NCBI RefSeq assembly: GCF_000422425.1
Contig: NZ_AULT01000010.1
Span: forward strand, 62,001 to 126,000
Direction: 5' to 3'
DNA: 64,000 nt
Source: Oceanospirillum beijerinckii DSM 7166
GTDB lineage: Bacteria > Pseudomonadota > Gammaproteobacteria > Pseudomonadales > Halomonadaceae
Below the pieces are notes generated by a model. The model was given only the letters and a program-made list of their open reading frames with translations. It did no database searches and had not been told where the DNA came from. Each line of letters starts with the position of its first letter. Position 1 is the stretch's first letter. This document shows positions 26,940-35,968 of this stretch, in pieces. The position numbers were made by a program, and so were the translations under genes.

Positions 26940-28121
26940 TTACAGTGTTGTTGTCACCGCTGAAGCAGCGCGTTTCGCTTTTTCGACCGCTTGCTCAATA
27001 CTGTTATCCAGTGCCAGCGCAACACCCATACGGCGCTCGCCTTTCACTTCCGGTTTACCAAACAGGCGCAGCTGAGTATCGCTTTCCTGCAGAGCCGTGG
27101 TCAGGTTACCAAATACAGGCTGGGTGGATTCGCCTTCAACCAGAATCACGGCTGACGCAGCAGGCCCATGTTGACGAATGGCTGGTACTGGCAGACCCAG
27201 AATCGCGCGGGCATGGAGGGCAAATTCCGACAGATCCTGGGAGATCAGGGTGACCATGCCGGTGTCGTGTGGACGTGGAGACACCTCGCTGAAGTAAACA
27301 TTATCACCTTTAACAAACAGCTCTACGCCAAACAGGCCACGGCCACCCAATGCATCGGTAATCGCTTTGCCGATACGCTGGGACTCGGCCAGTGCCACTT
27401 CAGACATCGCCTGAGGCTGCCAGGATTCGCGGTAGTCGCCTTTTTCCTGACGATGGCCAATAGGTGCACAGAAGCTGGTGCCACCTTCGTGACGTACCGT
27501 CAGCAGGGTGATTTCGTAATCAAAGTCGACAAAACCCTCAACAATCACTTTGCCTGCACCGGCACGACCGCCTTCCTGGGCGTAATCCCAGGCGTAATCC
27601 ACATCTGCGGCTGTTCTGACCAGGCTCTGGCCTTTACCTGAACTGGACATAATGGGTTTAACCACACACGGCATACCCACGGTTTCAATGGCGGACAGAT
27701 ACTCTTCTTTCGTGGCTGCAAACTGGTAAGGAGAGGTGCTTAAGCCCAGCTCTTCGGCCGCCAGGCGGCGGATACCTTCCCGGTTCATGGTCAGCTGAGT
27801 GGCACGGGCGGTAGGCACGATATTAAAGCCTTCCTGTTCCAGCTCGGCCAGAGTATCGGTGGCAATTGCTTCAATTTCAGGCACGATCAGGTGAGGTTGT
27901 TCCTGTTCGATCACCTGACGCAGAGCCTGACCATCCAGCATAGAGAGGGTGTGGCTACGATGGGCCACCTGCATAGCCGGGGCATTCTCATAACGATCCA
28001 CTGCAATCACTTCACAACCCAGGCGCTGCAGTTCGATCACGACTTCTTTACCCAGTTCACCACAGCCGCACATGAGTACGCGGGTGGCGGTTGCACTCAA
28101 AGGAGTACCTATGCTTGTCAT
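26940..28121 (-). CDS. purT: Formate-dependent phosphoribosylglycinamide formyltransferase 2
   Basis: ATP-grasp enzyme that makes formyl-GAR from GAR, formate and ATP, the folate-independent version of purine step 3. 393 residues, matching E. coli PurT (392). Signatures are [21 protein letters not shown] near the N-terminus, [12 protein letters not shown] near 78, the ATP-grasp segment [17 protein letters not shown] near 153-169, the metal-binding region [28 protein letters not shown] in outline, and ERRMGVALA at the end. GAGGAAC precedes the ATG. No terminator is evident downstream. Confidence 0.97.
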   Translation of the reverse strand: MTSIGTPLSATATRVLMCGCGELGKEVVIELQRLGCEVIAVDRYENAPAMQVAHRSHTLSMLDGQALRQVIEQEQPHLIVPEIEAIATDTLAELEQEGFNIVPTARATQLTMNREGIRRLAAEELGLSTSPYQFAATKEEYLSAIETVGMPCVVKPIMSSSGKGQSLVRTAADVDYAWDYAQEGGRAGAGKVIVEGFVDFDYEITLLTVRHEGGTSFCAPIGHRQEKGDYRESWQPQAMSEVALAESQRIGKAITDALGGRGLFGVELFVKGDNVYFSEVSPRPHDTGMVTLISQDLSEFALHARAILGLPVPAIRQHGPAASAVILVEGESTQPVFGNLTTALQESDTQLRLFGKPEVKGERRMGVALALDNSIEQAVEKAKRAASAVTTTL

Positions 28122-28159
28122 AACAAATGTTCCTCAAGAGGTTTTGCCGACATAGAAAT

Positions 28160-28393
28160 TTATGCCGGTTTAATAAAAGCTTGATCCAATTCGGCCCGGC
28201 GCTGACAGCTGTTTAATACCTGCTGTTTCTGCTCATGGGTATATGTATTCCATAAGCGGATCTCATTGCCATCCCGGTAACAGCCGATGCAAAAACCCTC
28301 ATCGTTGAGGGCGCAAACGCTGATACAAGGTGAGGCAACGGTAGCTGCACGAGGGTTAAATGTCTGTTGCGATGCCGTATGTTTAAGACTCAC
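28160..28393 (-). CDS. DUF1289 family small cysteine-rich protein
   Basis: 77 residues from GTG 28393, behind CCAGGAG. The DUF1289 signature is clear: SPCISVCALNDEGFCIGCYRDGNEI, with four cysteines likely holding a metal, followed by W and QKQQVL. The family is widespread in proteobacteria and its function is unknown. It lies 38 bases upstream of purT on the same strand and may share its transcript. Confidence 0.85.
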   Translation of the reverse strand: MSLKHTASQQTFNPRAATVASPCISVCALNDEGFCIGCYRDGNEIRLWNTYTHEQKQQVLNSCQRRAELDQAFIKPA

Positions 28394-28460
28394 AAATACT
28401 CCTGGCGGGATACGCGATCCCGAATGCTCTACTCTGCGTTATTATGTCTGAAAGGTTTAG

Positions 28461-28985
28461 TCAGTTCCGAGCTTTTAACTGGGTATTAAACCGAACTGCA
28501 TTATCCACATAATGTTGTGCATTGGCTTCCAGCATTGCGTATTGATCTTTGTTGATCGGTCGCTTAATTGTCGCTGGAGCTCCTACGACCAGAGAGCCAT
28601 CAGGAATTTCCATGCCTTCTTTTACTACGGCTCCGGCACCAATAATGCAATACTTGCCAATTTTGGCGCCGTTCAGAATTACTGCGTTCATTCCGATCAG
28701 GCTGTAATCGCCGATCTCACAACCGTGTAAAATCACCTTATGGCCGATGGTGACACCCTTACCTATGGTCAGGGGAACATCATCATCCACATGAAGAACA
28801 GAGCCATCCTGCACATTGCTCTGCTCACCTATGGTGATCAAATCGTTATCACCCCGCACAGTAACGTTGAACCAGATGCTGGCCTGATGGCCGATCTTTA
28901 CCGAGCCAATGACATCGGCACTGGGGGCGATAAAGTAATCATCGGAATCAAACGTTACCCTGCGATCCGCTAAGTCATAAATCAC
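28461..28985 (-). CDS. Gamma carbonic anhydrase-like hexapeptide-repeat protein (YrdA family)
   Basis: 174 residues from GTG 28985, which has an AAGGAG site seven bases upstream; an upstream GTG at 29012 keeps the frame but has no ribosome site. Left-handed beta-helix hexapeptide repeats run through the middle ([58 protein letters not shown]). The three metal-ligand histidines of the family are recognisable in SVLHVD and GHKVILHGC. YrdA-type proteins are related to gamma carbonic anhydrases, but activity has rarely been shown; carbonic anhydrase function is an inference. Confidence 0.88.
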   Translation of the reverse strand: MIYDLADRRVTFDSDDYFIAPSADVIGSVKIGHQASIWFNVTVRGDNDLITIGEQSNVQDGSVLHVDDDVPLTIGKGVTIGHKVILHGCEIGDYSLIGMNAVILNGAKIGKYCIIGAGAVVKEGMEIPDGSLVVGAPATIKRPINKDQYAMLEANAQHYVDNAVRFNTQLKARN

Positions 28986-29265
28986 GGTCTGCTCCTTGAG
29001 GTTGTCATACACGCGCTTACTTTTATCATGGTGCGCGTTTGCTTATTATTATAAAAATTGAGTGTATCCGTCTGCTGATCTCGTCTGTCTGGCTCAGCCA
29101 TGCCATGCCAGAAGCAAGATCTTTACCGGGCACGCGGTGAAAATCCAGCCTTTTAAGCCGGAATACGACTATTTTGTCAGATGATTATTCCATCTTGCAC
29201 GGTACTTTTGACTATCTAAGGGCGAATATCCCAGTCAATGGTGATATTTAGCTATGCAAAAAATA

Positions 29266-29910
29266 TCAGCTTTCCCGGCTGACCCGACGATGCTTGCTGG
29301 GCTCCAGATGACGCAGAGGGCTGCCTTCGGGAGGCTTTTGGTGTAATGAGATCGGGGCGTCAAAACCAGTTTTCAGCAGATCGACCAGCATCATGGCAGA
29401 CAATCCCCAAATGATATATTCCTCAAAATGATAGCAGGGCACATAGATCGCTTCCCGGCCTATGGGGATGACATCCGTATGGTGGCGGTCATCGGCCAGA
29501 AAAAAAGACAGGGGAACACGGAAGATGGCATCCGGTTCATCTTCATTGGCGGTCAGCTCGATATCTTCCGGTACGATGCCTACCCAGGGGGTGACCCGCA
29601 CACCCATATGGGAGATCACTTGATTCAACCGACCGATAATTTCCACCTGCTCTGGGGCCATTGCCACCTCTTCATGGCTTTCTCTAAGTGCCGTATGCTT
29701 TAGATTACGGTCTGTTTTGTCCTGCATACCACCGGGAAACGCCACTTGACCGGAGTGACTGGAGAGATGAGAAGCCCGGCGGGTCAGAATAATCTCAGGG
29801 TCGTCAGGGTTGTCGGTTAAGGCGATAAGCACCGCCGCATCGGGATGGGCACCCTTTATGGTCTGTCCCTGAAAACGGGACAGCTTATGTTTGAGTTGTT
29901 CTAATTTCAC
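29266..29910 (-). CDS. Nudix hydrolase, CoA pyrophosphatase type (NudL)
   Basis: 214 residues from GTG 29910. The CoA-specific Nudix pattern is visible: RASHLSSHSGQVAFPGGMQD before the box, then GGMQDKTDRNLKHTALRESHEEV. The first Glu of the usual box is replaced by Asp. NudL-type enzymes split CoA or its oxidised and acyl forms into 4'-phosphopantetheine and 3',5'-ADP. Its divergent neighbour is another Nudix gene; the start codons are 188 bases apart and the promoters presumably lie between them. Confidence 0.88.
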   Translation of the reverse strand: MKLEQLKHKLSRFQGQTIKGAHPDAAVLIALTDNPDDPEIILTRRASHLSSHSGQVAFPGGMQDKTDRNLKHTALRESHEEVAMAPEQVEIIGRLNQVISHMGVRVTPWVGIVPEDIELTANEDEPDAIFRVPLSFFLADDRHHTDVIPIGREAIYVPCYHFEEYIIWGLSAMMLVDLLKTGFDAPISLHQKPPEGSPLRHLEPSKHRRVSRES

Positions 29911-30098
29911 AGGTCTATCCGTTGTATCGCAAGTAAAGTACAGAGCGGGTATATCAAATCAGCTCTGCTTTCATCTTAATGGAGAAAGCGCGAACAGGGA
30001 AAAGTTTGACGCTGGTCAAGGCCGGTAATCTACCGTATTCTGTCCATAATTTGTGTAAAAGCGCTAAGCCTGTCTTGGCCGTAATAAAGGATCAACGC

Positions 30099-30677
30099 AT
30101 GAATTTTTGCAGCGAATGTGGCCAATCTGTACGGGTTGGTATTCCTGATGACGATAACCGCCCGCGCCATATCTGCGATAATTGTGGCACTATCCATTAT
30201 CAAAACCCCAAAATTGTTGCTGGAACCGTACCTGTATACGGCGATAAGGTTTTACTGTGTAAACGAGCCATTGAGCCTCGTGTCGGCTATTGGACACTGC
30301 CAGCCGGTTTTATGGAAAACGAAGAAAGCACTGATGCAGCCGCTGCCAGGGAAACCTGGGAAGAAGCGAATGCTAAAGTGGATATCAAGCATCTGTATGT
30401 GTTGATCGATACGATTGCGATCAGTCAGGTGTATATGATGTTTCTGGCGGATATGCCTGAACCTGAGTATGGTGCCGGGCCGGAAAGTCTGGAGGTTGAA
30501 CTGTTCTCGGAAGATGAGATTCCGTGGGATGAGCTGGCTTTCCCAACGATTGAAAAAACCCTACGTCTCTATTTTGAGGATCGGAAGAAGGGAGAGTACC
30601 CGCTCCACCAATGTCAGGTGACAAAAGAGGACCGGGATCGCTTTTTTGCTCAGGCATCGGCCGTGAATCACGCTTAA
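30099..30677 (+). CDS. Zinc-ribbon Nudix hydrolase
   Basis: 192 residues from ATG 30099 with AAGGA upstream; the longer frame from 29979 has no ribosome site. An N-terminal zinc ribbon (CSECG at residue 4-8, CDNCG near 27-31) precedes a Nudix domain with the full box GFMENEESTDAAAARETWEEA. The build resembles NudC-like or ADP-ribose/NADH pyrophosphatase enzymes with a ribbon, but the substrate is not certain. The family is common in marine gammaproteobacteria as an orphan gene. Confidence 0.85.
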   Translation: MNFCSECGQSVRVGIPDDDNRPRHICDNCGTIHYQNPKIVAGTVPVYGDKVLLCKRAIEPRVGYWTLPAGFMENEESTDAAAARETWEEANAKVDIKHLYVLIDTIAISQVYMMFLADMPEPEYGAGPESLEVELFSEDEIPWDELAFPTIEKTLRLYFEDRKKGEYPLHQCQVTKEDRDRFFAQASAVNHA

Positions 30678-30837
30678 TTATCAGCAATCCTTAATAATCC
30701 ATAGCTGATTAATGGCAGATAACAGTGCTGGTTCAGGGATGGTCGTGTCCCTGTCCCTACATTGTTAACGCTTGCCACAGGAATGCCTGCTATAGGAATG
30801 CCGTGCCGGGATATTCCGTGTTCTTTGGCTGTGGGCG

Positions 30838-31149
30838 TTATAACTCTGCCAAAGGAAAGACATCATAGGCCGGTTCTTCATAGGGGTGGGCTTGCTTCAT
30901 CGCCGCAACGGCATCCCGAATGAGTGCATCTGAACACACTAATTCAACCCGGTACTCTTCCACCGTTTCCACCTGTCCCTGCTGACCGATAAAGGGATTG
31001 CTGCCCGCCAGAGCTCTAAATTGCCCCAGCCCTTTCACTTGCCGGCAGCAATGATCGTAATCACCAATTTTTCCGGCACCTGTGGCAAATACGGCACTTT
31101 TGACGCTTTCCAGATGGGATTCAGGGACAAAAAAAGCCAGTTTGTACAT
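30838..31149 (-). CDS. NIF3/YqfO-type small domain protein
   Basis: 103 residues. The sequence matches the stand-alone version of the domain inserted in YqfO/NIF3 proteins: MYKLAFFVPESHLESVKSA at the start, GAGKIGDYDHCCRQVKGLGQF in the middle, GSNPFIGQ, VEEYRVELVC, and the terminal AHPYEEPAYDVFPL. The fold is CutA-like. No catalytic role is established; it may bind metals. It ends in an operon-like position 30 bases after the pseudouridine synthase gene on the same strand. Confidence 0.85.
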   Translation of the reverse strand: MYKLAFFVPESHLESVKSAVFATGAGKIGDYDHCCRQVKGLGQFRALAGSNPFIGQQGQVETVEEYRVELVCSDALIRDAVAAMKQAHPYEEPAYDVFPLAEL

Positions 31150-31179
31150 AAATATTACCTTAAGGAGTTCTGATGGCGC

Positions 31180-32115
31180 TCAACGGCTTAAAACAATGCT
31201 TAGCTGGCGCTGGCTTTGGAAGAAACGAGGTTCTCCGGTGACCGGGTCGGTAAATTCCAGGGTATAAGCTAACAGCTGTAACGGCTGGCTGTAATCTTCA
31301 TGATCCGCCTCTGGTTGAACAACGGGGTACCAGGGGTCATTCTCCAGAGCCATGCCCAGTGAAGACATATGCACCCGCAGTTGATGCTGTTTGCCGGTAT
31401 GAGGTTTTAGCAGATATAACCCGCGTTCGCCCTGCTGATGAATCAGGTTAACTTCGGTTTCACTGTTGGGCTCTCCCTCCGCTTCCTGCATGGTGAAAAA
31501 GGTTTCACCTCGGACAATATTGGATTTGTGGATATAGGGATAGCTGAGATCTTCCCGCGCAGGGGCTACCGCCAGATAATTTTTACGTACATTACGCTGC
31601 TGGAACATGGTCTGATAAGCGCCACGGTGCTGCGGCTGCTTACATAGCAGCACCAGACCGGCAGTCTCCCGATCCAGGCGGTGAGAAGGGGCCAGTTCCG
31701 GCAGGTTAAGCTTTTTGCGTAACCGAATCAGCAGGGTCTCTTTTAGATGACGTCCAGCAGGAATGGTTGATAGCCAGTGAGGTTTATCGGCGATAACGAT
31801 CAAATCATCCTGATAGATGATCGTTTCTTCAAACGGTACCGGCTTTTCATCAGGCACTTCCCGGTAGTACCACACCCTTTGGTTCGATTGATAAGGGCTG
31901 GCGACTTGATATGCCTGACCCTGATCATCTACCAGCTCACCCTTTTCCAGACGACTTTCCAGCACCTCGGCAGGCATATGGGGAAAACGTTCAATCAGAA
32001 AGCTCAGTAGATCAGGCCATTCACCCGGTGGTAAGTTCAGGTAGCTGGGGGCTACGCCATCACGAATCGGAAGCGGTGCCGCAGGTGAATTTTTTCCAGA
32101 GCGATTTCGGGCCAT
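31180..32115 (-). CDS. RluA-family pseudouridine synthase
   Basis: 311 residues from ATG 32115; a TTG further upstream was not used. The core catalytic motif HRLDRETAGLVLL carries the nucleophilic Asp near residue 150, preceded by IVIADKPHWLSTIP and followed by LKPHTGKQHQLRVHMSSLGMAL. It isomerises a uridine in RNA to pseudouridine. The subfamily resembles the RluA/TruC-like proteins that lack an S4 domain; the N-terminal 80 residues are not a typical S4 fold. The target position in rRNA or tRNA cannot be told from sequence. Confidence 0.88.
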   Translation of the reverse strand: MARNRSGKNSPAAPLPIRDGVAPSYLNLPPGEWPDLLSFLIERFPHMPAEVLESRLEKGELVDDQGQAYQVASPYQSNQRVWYYREVPDEKPVPFEETIIYQDDLIVIADKPHWLSTIPAGRHLKETLLIRLRKKLNLPELAPSHRLDRETAGLVLLCKQPQHRGAYQTMFQQRNVRKNYLAVAPAREDLSYPYIHKSNIVRGETFFTMQEAEGEPNSETEVNLIHQQGERGLYLLKPHTGKQHQLRVHMSSLGMALENDPWYPVVQPEADHEDYSQPLQLLAYTLEFTDPVTGEPRFFQSQRQLSIVLSR

Positions 32116-32233
32116 AGTGAGTATCAGGTGCAATCAAAGTGAGTGTGTGAGGATATCGGTTGAGGCATGGATTGTAGGCGAGAGGGCGGGAGACTGGAAA
32201 GCAAAAAGTCAGATCTCAAACTCTATGGGGATG

Positions 32234-32263
32234 AAAAAAAGCCGGGCTTTCTGGGCCCGGCTA
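32234..32263 (-). terminator. Intrinsic terminator of the cox operon
   Basis: On the minus strand AGCCGGGC pairs with GCCCGGCT and is followed by seven T. It lies about 160 bases past the last gene of the cox operon. Confidence 0.8.
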
Positions 32264-32425
32264 ACTCATGGCTTTGTAAAACATATGCTTCCAACCAACA
32301 ACAAACTAACAACAACGGAGAACTTCATAACGGTGATTTGTAGCTAACCCACTTATGAACAGTAAGCTTCTCTGTGCTCTAAAATTTTTCAGTATCTATA
32401 AAGTGGTTAGGGTTGTCGTTCAACA

Positions 32426-33025
32426 TCAACTGGTAAATACCGGCATCATACCCATCCCCCAGAGCAGTACGCTGCCCGTAATCATGCCTACCAGGACAAC
32501 GAGGCCAACTGTTAGGATGGATGTACCAAACAGAAACGCCTGTTCTTCCGGTGGCTCCATAATAGTTTCAACACCGTTATAGAGTAGATAGATGGTGTAG
32601 CAGAGCGCGACTAACCCCACCATCACCACAAACCATAGCATGGGCCAGAGCCCCGCAAACCCCGCCATAAAGAGTGGTGTTGAAGTAAAGGTTGTGAGTA
32701 CCATACAGCGGTCAAAGCTGGCATCGGCACCATAGGTCTTTTCCATCCAATGCACGGCATGAGCCATGATATAGACACCAATCAGCAGGGCAAAATAGAA
32801 GATGATGGCAATAGGCAATGCACTGGCGACGGTAAGTCGGATATAGTCGCCACCGGCAATGCTCCAGCCCATTTGGGTCGTGCCGATAAAAACACTTAAG
32901 GGGGGGATGGCGGCAAGCCAGAAAAGGTCATTCTTGTAGCAGTCCAGCCAGGTGTATTTTTCCTGTTTGATAAACTGCCATTCAGCTTTAGGGTGATAGA
33001 TCACGCCAAACATATGTTGCAGCAT
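32426..33025 (-). CDS. Yip1-family membrane protein at the end of the cox operon
   Basis: 199 residues from ATG 33025, which has a perfect AAGGAGG ribosome site. There are five hydrophobic helices. The start MLQHMFGVIYHPKAEWQFIK is the standard bacterial Yip1-domain entry (F..P...W). The helices include LFWLAAIPPLSVFIG and AIIFYFALLIGVYIMAHAVHW. Related cox clusters often end with a SCO copper chaperone, whereas here a Yip1 protein occupies that place. Its role is unknown; it may help oxidase insertion or be unrelated. Confidence 0.8.
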   Translation of the reverse strand: MLQHMFGVIYHPKAEWQFIKQEKYTWLDCYKNDLFWLAAIPPLSVFIGTTQMGWSIAGGDYIRLTVASALPIAIIFYFALLIGVYIMAHAVHWMEKTYGADASFDRCMVLTTFTSTPLFMAGFAGLWPMLWFVVMVGLVALCYTIYLLYNGVETIMEPPEEQAFLFGTSILTVGLVVLVGMITGSVLLWGMGMMPVFTS

Positions 33026-33102
33026 GACAACCTCCTTACCCGTTAGGGTTTTTACAGGTCGTTTGCAGTAAATTGAATGTGCTGTCTTATTATTGTGTTG
33101 TC

Positions 33103-34005
33103 TCAAATGGGCAGATAGTGATCCACCAGTAACACCACGAACAGCCACATGATGTAACGGATCGAGAACCAGAAGGTTCTGATTGCTGCCTGTTTATCCT
33201 GACCTCGATACAGAATGATGACATGCTGCAAAAAGCGACCGTTCAAAATCATGACGCCTATCATATAGAGTAGACCACTCATGCCGGTTGCGTAGGGTAA
33301 TGTTGTGGTTAATATCATCAAAACGGTGTAAAGCAAGATTTGCAGCCTGGTAAAGGCTTCTCCGTGAGTGACGGGTAGCATGGGGACACCTGCACGGGCA
33401 TATTCCTCTCTTCTATGCAGTGCCAGAGCCCAGAAGTGTGGCGGCGTCCAGGCGAAAATAATCAGTACTAACAACAGGCTATGACTGTCGATCTGCCCTG
33501 TCATGGCTGTCCAGCCCAGCAGTGGAGGCGCAGCACCGGCCAGGCCGCCAATAGTGATATTTTGCGGTGTTGCCCGTTTTAACAGTGCGGTATAGATCAC
33601 GGCATAACCGATCAATGATGCCAGAGTCAGCCAGGCAGTCAGACTGTTTACGGTAATAAACAGTAAACTGATGCCTAACGTGCCAATTAAGAGTGCAAAA
33701 GTCAGTACCTGTTTAGGGCTCAGCTTTCCCTGCGGCAATGGACGATAGCGGGTGCGGGCCATCTGACTATCGATCTTTTCATCCAGCAGATGATTGATAG
33801 CGGCAGCAGAGCCTGCGGCCAGTCCTATTCCCAAAAGAGCAAAAATCACTTTATCCACAGGCAGAGCGCCGGGCAGTGCCAGACACATACCAACAAAAGC
33901 TGTGAGTAACATCACCGCCACGACCTTAGGTTTACACAGTTGATAATAACTGCGCCAAGGCAGGTGGCGAACAGATGGTGTAGGTAAATGATGAAAATTA
34001 GGCAT
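33103..34005 (-). CDS. ctaB: Protoheme IX farnesyltransferase (heme O synthase)
   Basis: UbiA-type membrane prenyltransferase of 300 residues that attaches farnesyl to heme b to give heme O, the precursor of oxidase heme A. It has about nine helices. Catalytic signatures are the first Asp-rich motif in INHLLDEKIDSQMARTRYRPLP (near residue 80-100 in outline) and IFAWTPPHFWALALHRREEYARAGVPMLPV in the second half. The ATG at 34005 has GGGGAGG upstream and overlaps the ctaA end by eight bases, indicating translational coupling. Also known as cyoE or COX10. Confidence 0.95.
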   Translation of the reverse strand: MPNFHHLPTPSVRHLPWRSYYQLCKPKVVAVMLLTAFVGMCLALPGALPVDKVIFALLGIGLAAGSAAAINHLLDEKIDSQMARTRYRPLPQGKLSPKQVLTFALLIGTLGISLLFITVNSLTAWLTLASLIGYAVIYTALLKRATPQNITIGGLAGAAPPLLGWTAMTGQIDSHSLLLVLIIFAWTPPHFWALALHRREEYARAGVPMLPVTHGEAFTRLQILLYTVLMILTTTLPYATGMSGLLYMIGVMILNGRFLQHVIILYRGQDKQAAIRTFWFSIRYIMWLFVVLLVDHYLPI

Positions 34006-35113
34006 GACGAATCGCCTCCCCAAAAGGCAGTGGTGGGTGCAGGGCATATAGATACCAAAGCAGATTACACAAAACGAGCAGCATCAAGGCGGCACCGAGG
34101 TTGTGCATCACTGCGAGAGACAGTGGGAAATAAAGCAGAACGTTAGCAATACCCAAAGAAACCTGTAATACCAGTGCGGTAAATAACCAGAAAGCTCTTA
34201 ATTGCAGAGATATATTCAATGGGCGACGCATAATATACAGCGCCATCCCGCCGACAATAATCAGAGTTGCAATGGCACCCAGGCGGTGGGTGGTGTGAAT
34301 AGCCACTCGGGCTGGGCCATCTAACTGCCCTCCGAGATAGTCTGGCCCCACTCTCTGGTTAAAATTGAATCCCTGCTCCATCGACATCTCGGGTGCCCAT
34401 TGGCCCTGGCACTGCGGAAAATCGGGGCAGGCAACAGCCGCATAGTTAGCACTGGTCCAGCCTCCGAGTGCGATTTGTAGCGTAAGTATGCATAGGGCCA
34501 GTATCGCCCAATGTCTGAGCTTCCACAGCAGGAGCCATTCCTGTTGATTGGGTTCATGAAGCAGGTTGTCAAAGCGCATCTCGCTCCAGCCCTGAATATC
34601 GTTCAGGCGCTGATCCAATCGTTTGAGACGCAATGAAAGGATGTAAAGAAGGCTTAAAGTAGCCATGCCCCCTAACAGATGCAGTGCGACCACCTGAGGC
34701 CAGAGCTTCAGTGTGACCGTCCACATACCAAACATGCCCTGCAAAATAACCAGGCCCAGCAGGATATAGCTCTGTTTTTGCGGATAATCGTTGATATGAC
34801 GATTACGGAAGGCTTGTACCGCCAGGAACATAATCAGTAGCCCCAGAGTTGTTGCGGCATAGCGGTGAATCATCTCCGGCCAACCTTTATTGGCTTCCAC
34901 TATGTGATCAGGAAAAAGCTCCGCAGCACGGGCTAACTGTTCTGAGGTGGTCGGCACTATGACATGCCCATAGCACCCCGGCCAGTCCGGGCAGCCAAGC
35001 CCAGCATCAACCAGGCGGGTCCAGGCCCCTAGACCTATAACCAAAACGGCCAGTAAGATTCCTAACTGGCTGGCCCTGACGGCCGATGTGAGAGACGTTC
35101 TTCTAAGCATCAT
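33998..35113 (-). CDS. ctaA: Heme A synthase CtaA (COX15 type)
   Basis: 371 residues, eight helices in two four-helix repeats. It oxidises heme O to heme A with two heme-ligating His pairs. Seen are TRLVDAGLGCPDWPGCYG near residue 31, with the cysteine pair of type 2 synthases, EMIHRYAATTLGLLI, LHLLGGMATLSLL, and the second-half heme site AIHTTHRLGAIATLII. Two ATGs are adjacent; the AAGGAGG site fits the second (35110) better. It overlaps ctaB at its 3' end. Confidence 0.95.
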   Translation of the reverse strand: MMLRRTSLTSAVRASQLGILLAVLVIGLGAWTRLVDAGLGCPDWPGCYGHVIVPTTSEQLARAAELFPDHIVEANKGWPEMIHRYAATTLGLLIMFLAVQAFRNRHINDYPQKQSYILLGLVILQGMFGMWTVTLKLWPQVVALHLLGGMATLSLLYILSLRLKRLDQRLNDIQGWSEMRFDNLLHEPNQQEWLLLWKLRHWAILALCILTLQIALGGWTSANYAAVACPDFPQCQGQWAPEMSMEQGFNFNQRVGPDYLGGQLDGPARVAIHTTHRLGAIATLIIVGGMALYIMRRPLNISLQLRAFWLFTALVLQVSLGIANVLLYFPLSLAVMHNLGAALMLLVLCNLLWYLYALHPPLPFGEAIRHA

Positions 35114-35170
35114 CTCCTCCTTGTGTCTTGAGGACTGCCACTACACAACAGCAGATTACTGTTTGCAGGA

Positions 35171-35767
35171 CTACCCGGCTGAAGACGCTTTAAGCAAGCG
35201 ACGGAGATCTTTTAACAGTTCCCGACCGGAGTGACTGGCTGCATAACCTGTGACCAGATTACCCATCGGATCCACAATTAATACCTGATAGTCTTTGCCT
35301 AACCAGGGACGGGCCTGCCAGTCTGGATTAGACATGGTTAACCCATGCCACTGGCGAACACTTCTATCGCCCATACCTTCCAGTGTTTCAGGCAGCGATG
35401 AGTCATGCCGCTCTGAATTAAGAAATACCCGGCGGACTCTATCTCCCTCTTTGCCTAACGCTTTATGAATTTGTTGCAGCTGTTGCTGCCAATGCCGACA
35501 CTCTCCCTGACATTCTTGATGATTCACCAGGACCAGTAACCAGTGCTGTTTTAACGCATCTGGAAAGCGGTTCTGAGCTTGCCAGGGCCAACGGTAAAAA
35601 GGCTCTTTGTCCTGCAAAAAATCTCCGTTATTGACGCTGTTAGTCGGTAGCCAGACCTCAAAACGGACCATTAACGAGGCCAGTATAAAGGGGATCAGCA
35701 ATAGGATAAGCAGCAGAGATAGGCGACGGCGGTTCCGTCGAATCTGTTGTTCCGACAAAATATGCAT
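35171..35767 (-). CDS. SCO-like membrane-anchored thioredoxin-fold protein in the cox operon
   Basis: 198 residues from ATG 35767 with GGGAG upstream; the frame opens earlier but without support. It has one N-terminal membrane anchor (about 16-34) and then a periplasmic domain. The pattern LLVLVNHQECQGECRHW has C86-x3-C90, the same CxxxC spacing as the copper site of SCO/PrrC assembly factors. The later DYQVLIVDPMGNLVTGYA matches the thioredoxin-fold beta strand. I infer a role in delivering copper to, or reducing, the CuA site of subunit II. In related genomes this slot is usually labelled hypothetical. A third ligand His cannot be assigned. Confidence 0.65.
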   Translation of the reverse strand: MHILSEQQIRRNRRRLSLLLILLLIPFILASLMVRFEVWLPTNSVNNGDFLQDKEPFYRWPWQAQNRFPDALKQHWLLVLVNHQECQGECRHWQQQLQQIHKALGKEGDRVRRVFLNSERHDSSLPETLEGMGDRSVRQWHGLTMSNPDWQARPWLGKDYQVLIVDPMGNLVTGYAASHSGRELLKDLRRLLKASSAG

Positions 35768-35968
35768 AACAGACTCCCAACCTCGTCCTATGAGGCGTTT
35801 CTTATTGTTCTTTACAGAGTTCATGCTGCAAAAACAGGTATTTTGCAGTAACAGATCAAGCGCAGTGCTCTTTTCAGGACGCTTACTTTTTAAGCTAGCA
35901 GAGATTTTTGGAGTTGCGCTGTTTTATCCCTGATTGATTGGGCAAGGCTAAAACTTGCTATAACGTGT

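Noticed and set aside
26857-27253. Plus-strand frame starting MIEILLEYADPAIRL upstream of and across the purT end
   Set aside because: Most of it is antisense to purT, and the non-overlapping part is only about 28 codons.
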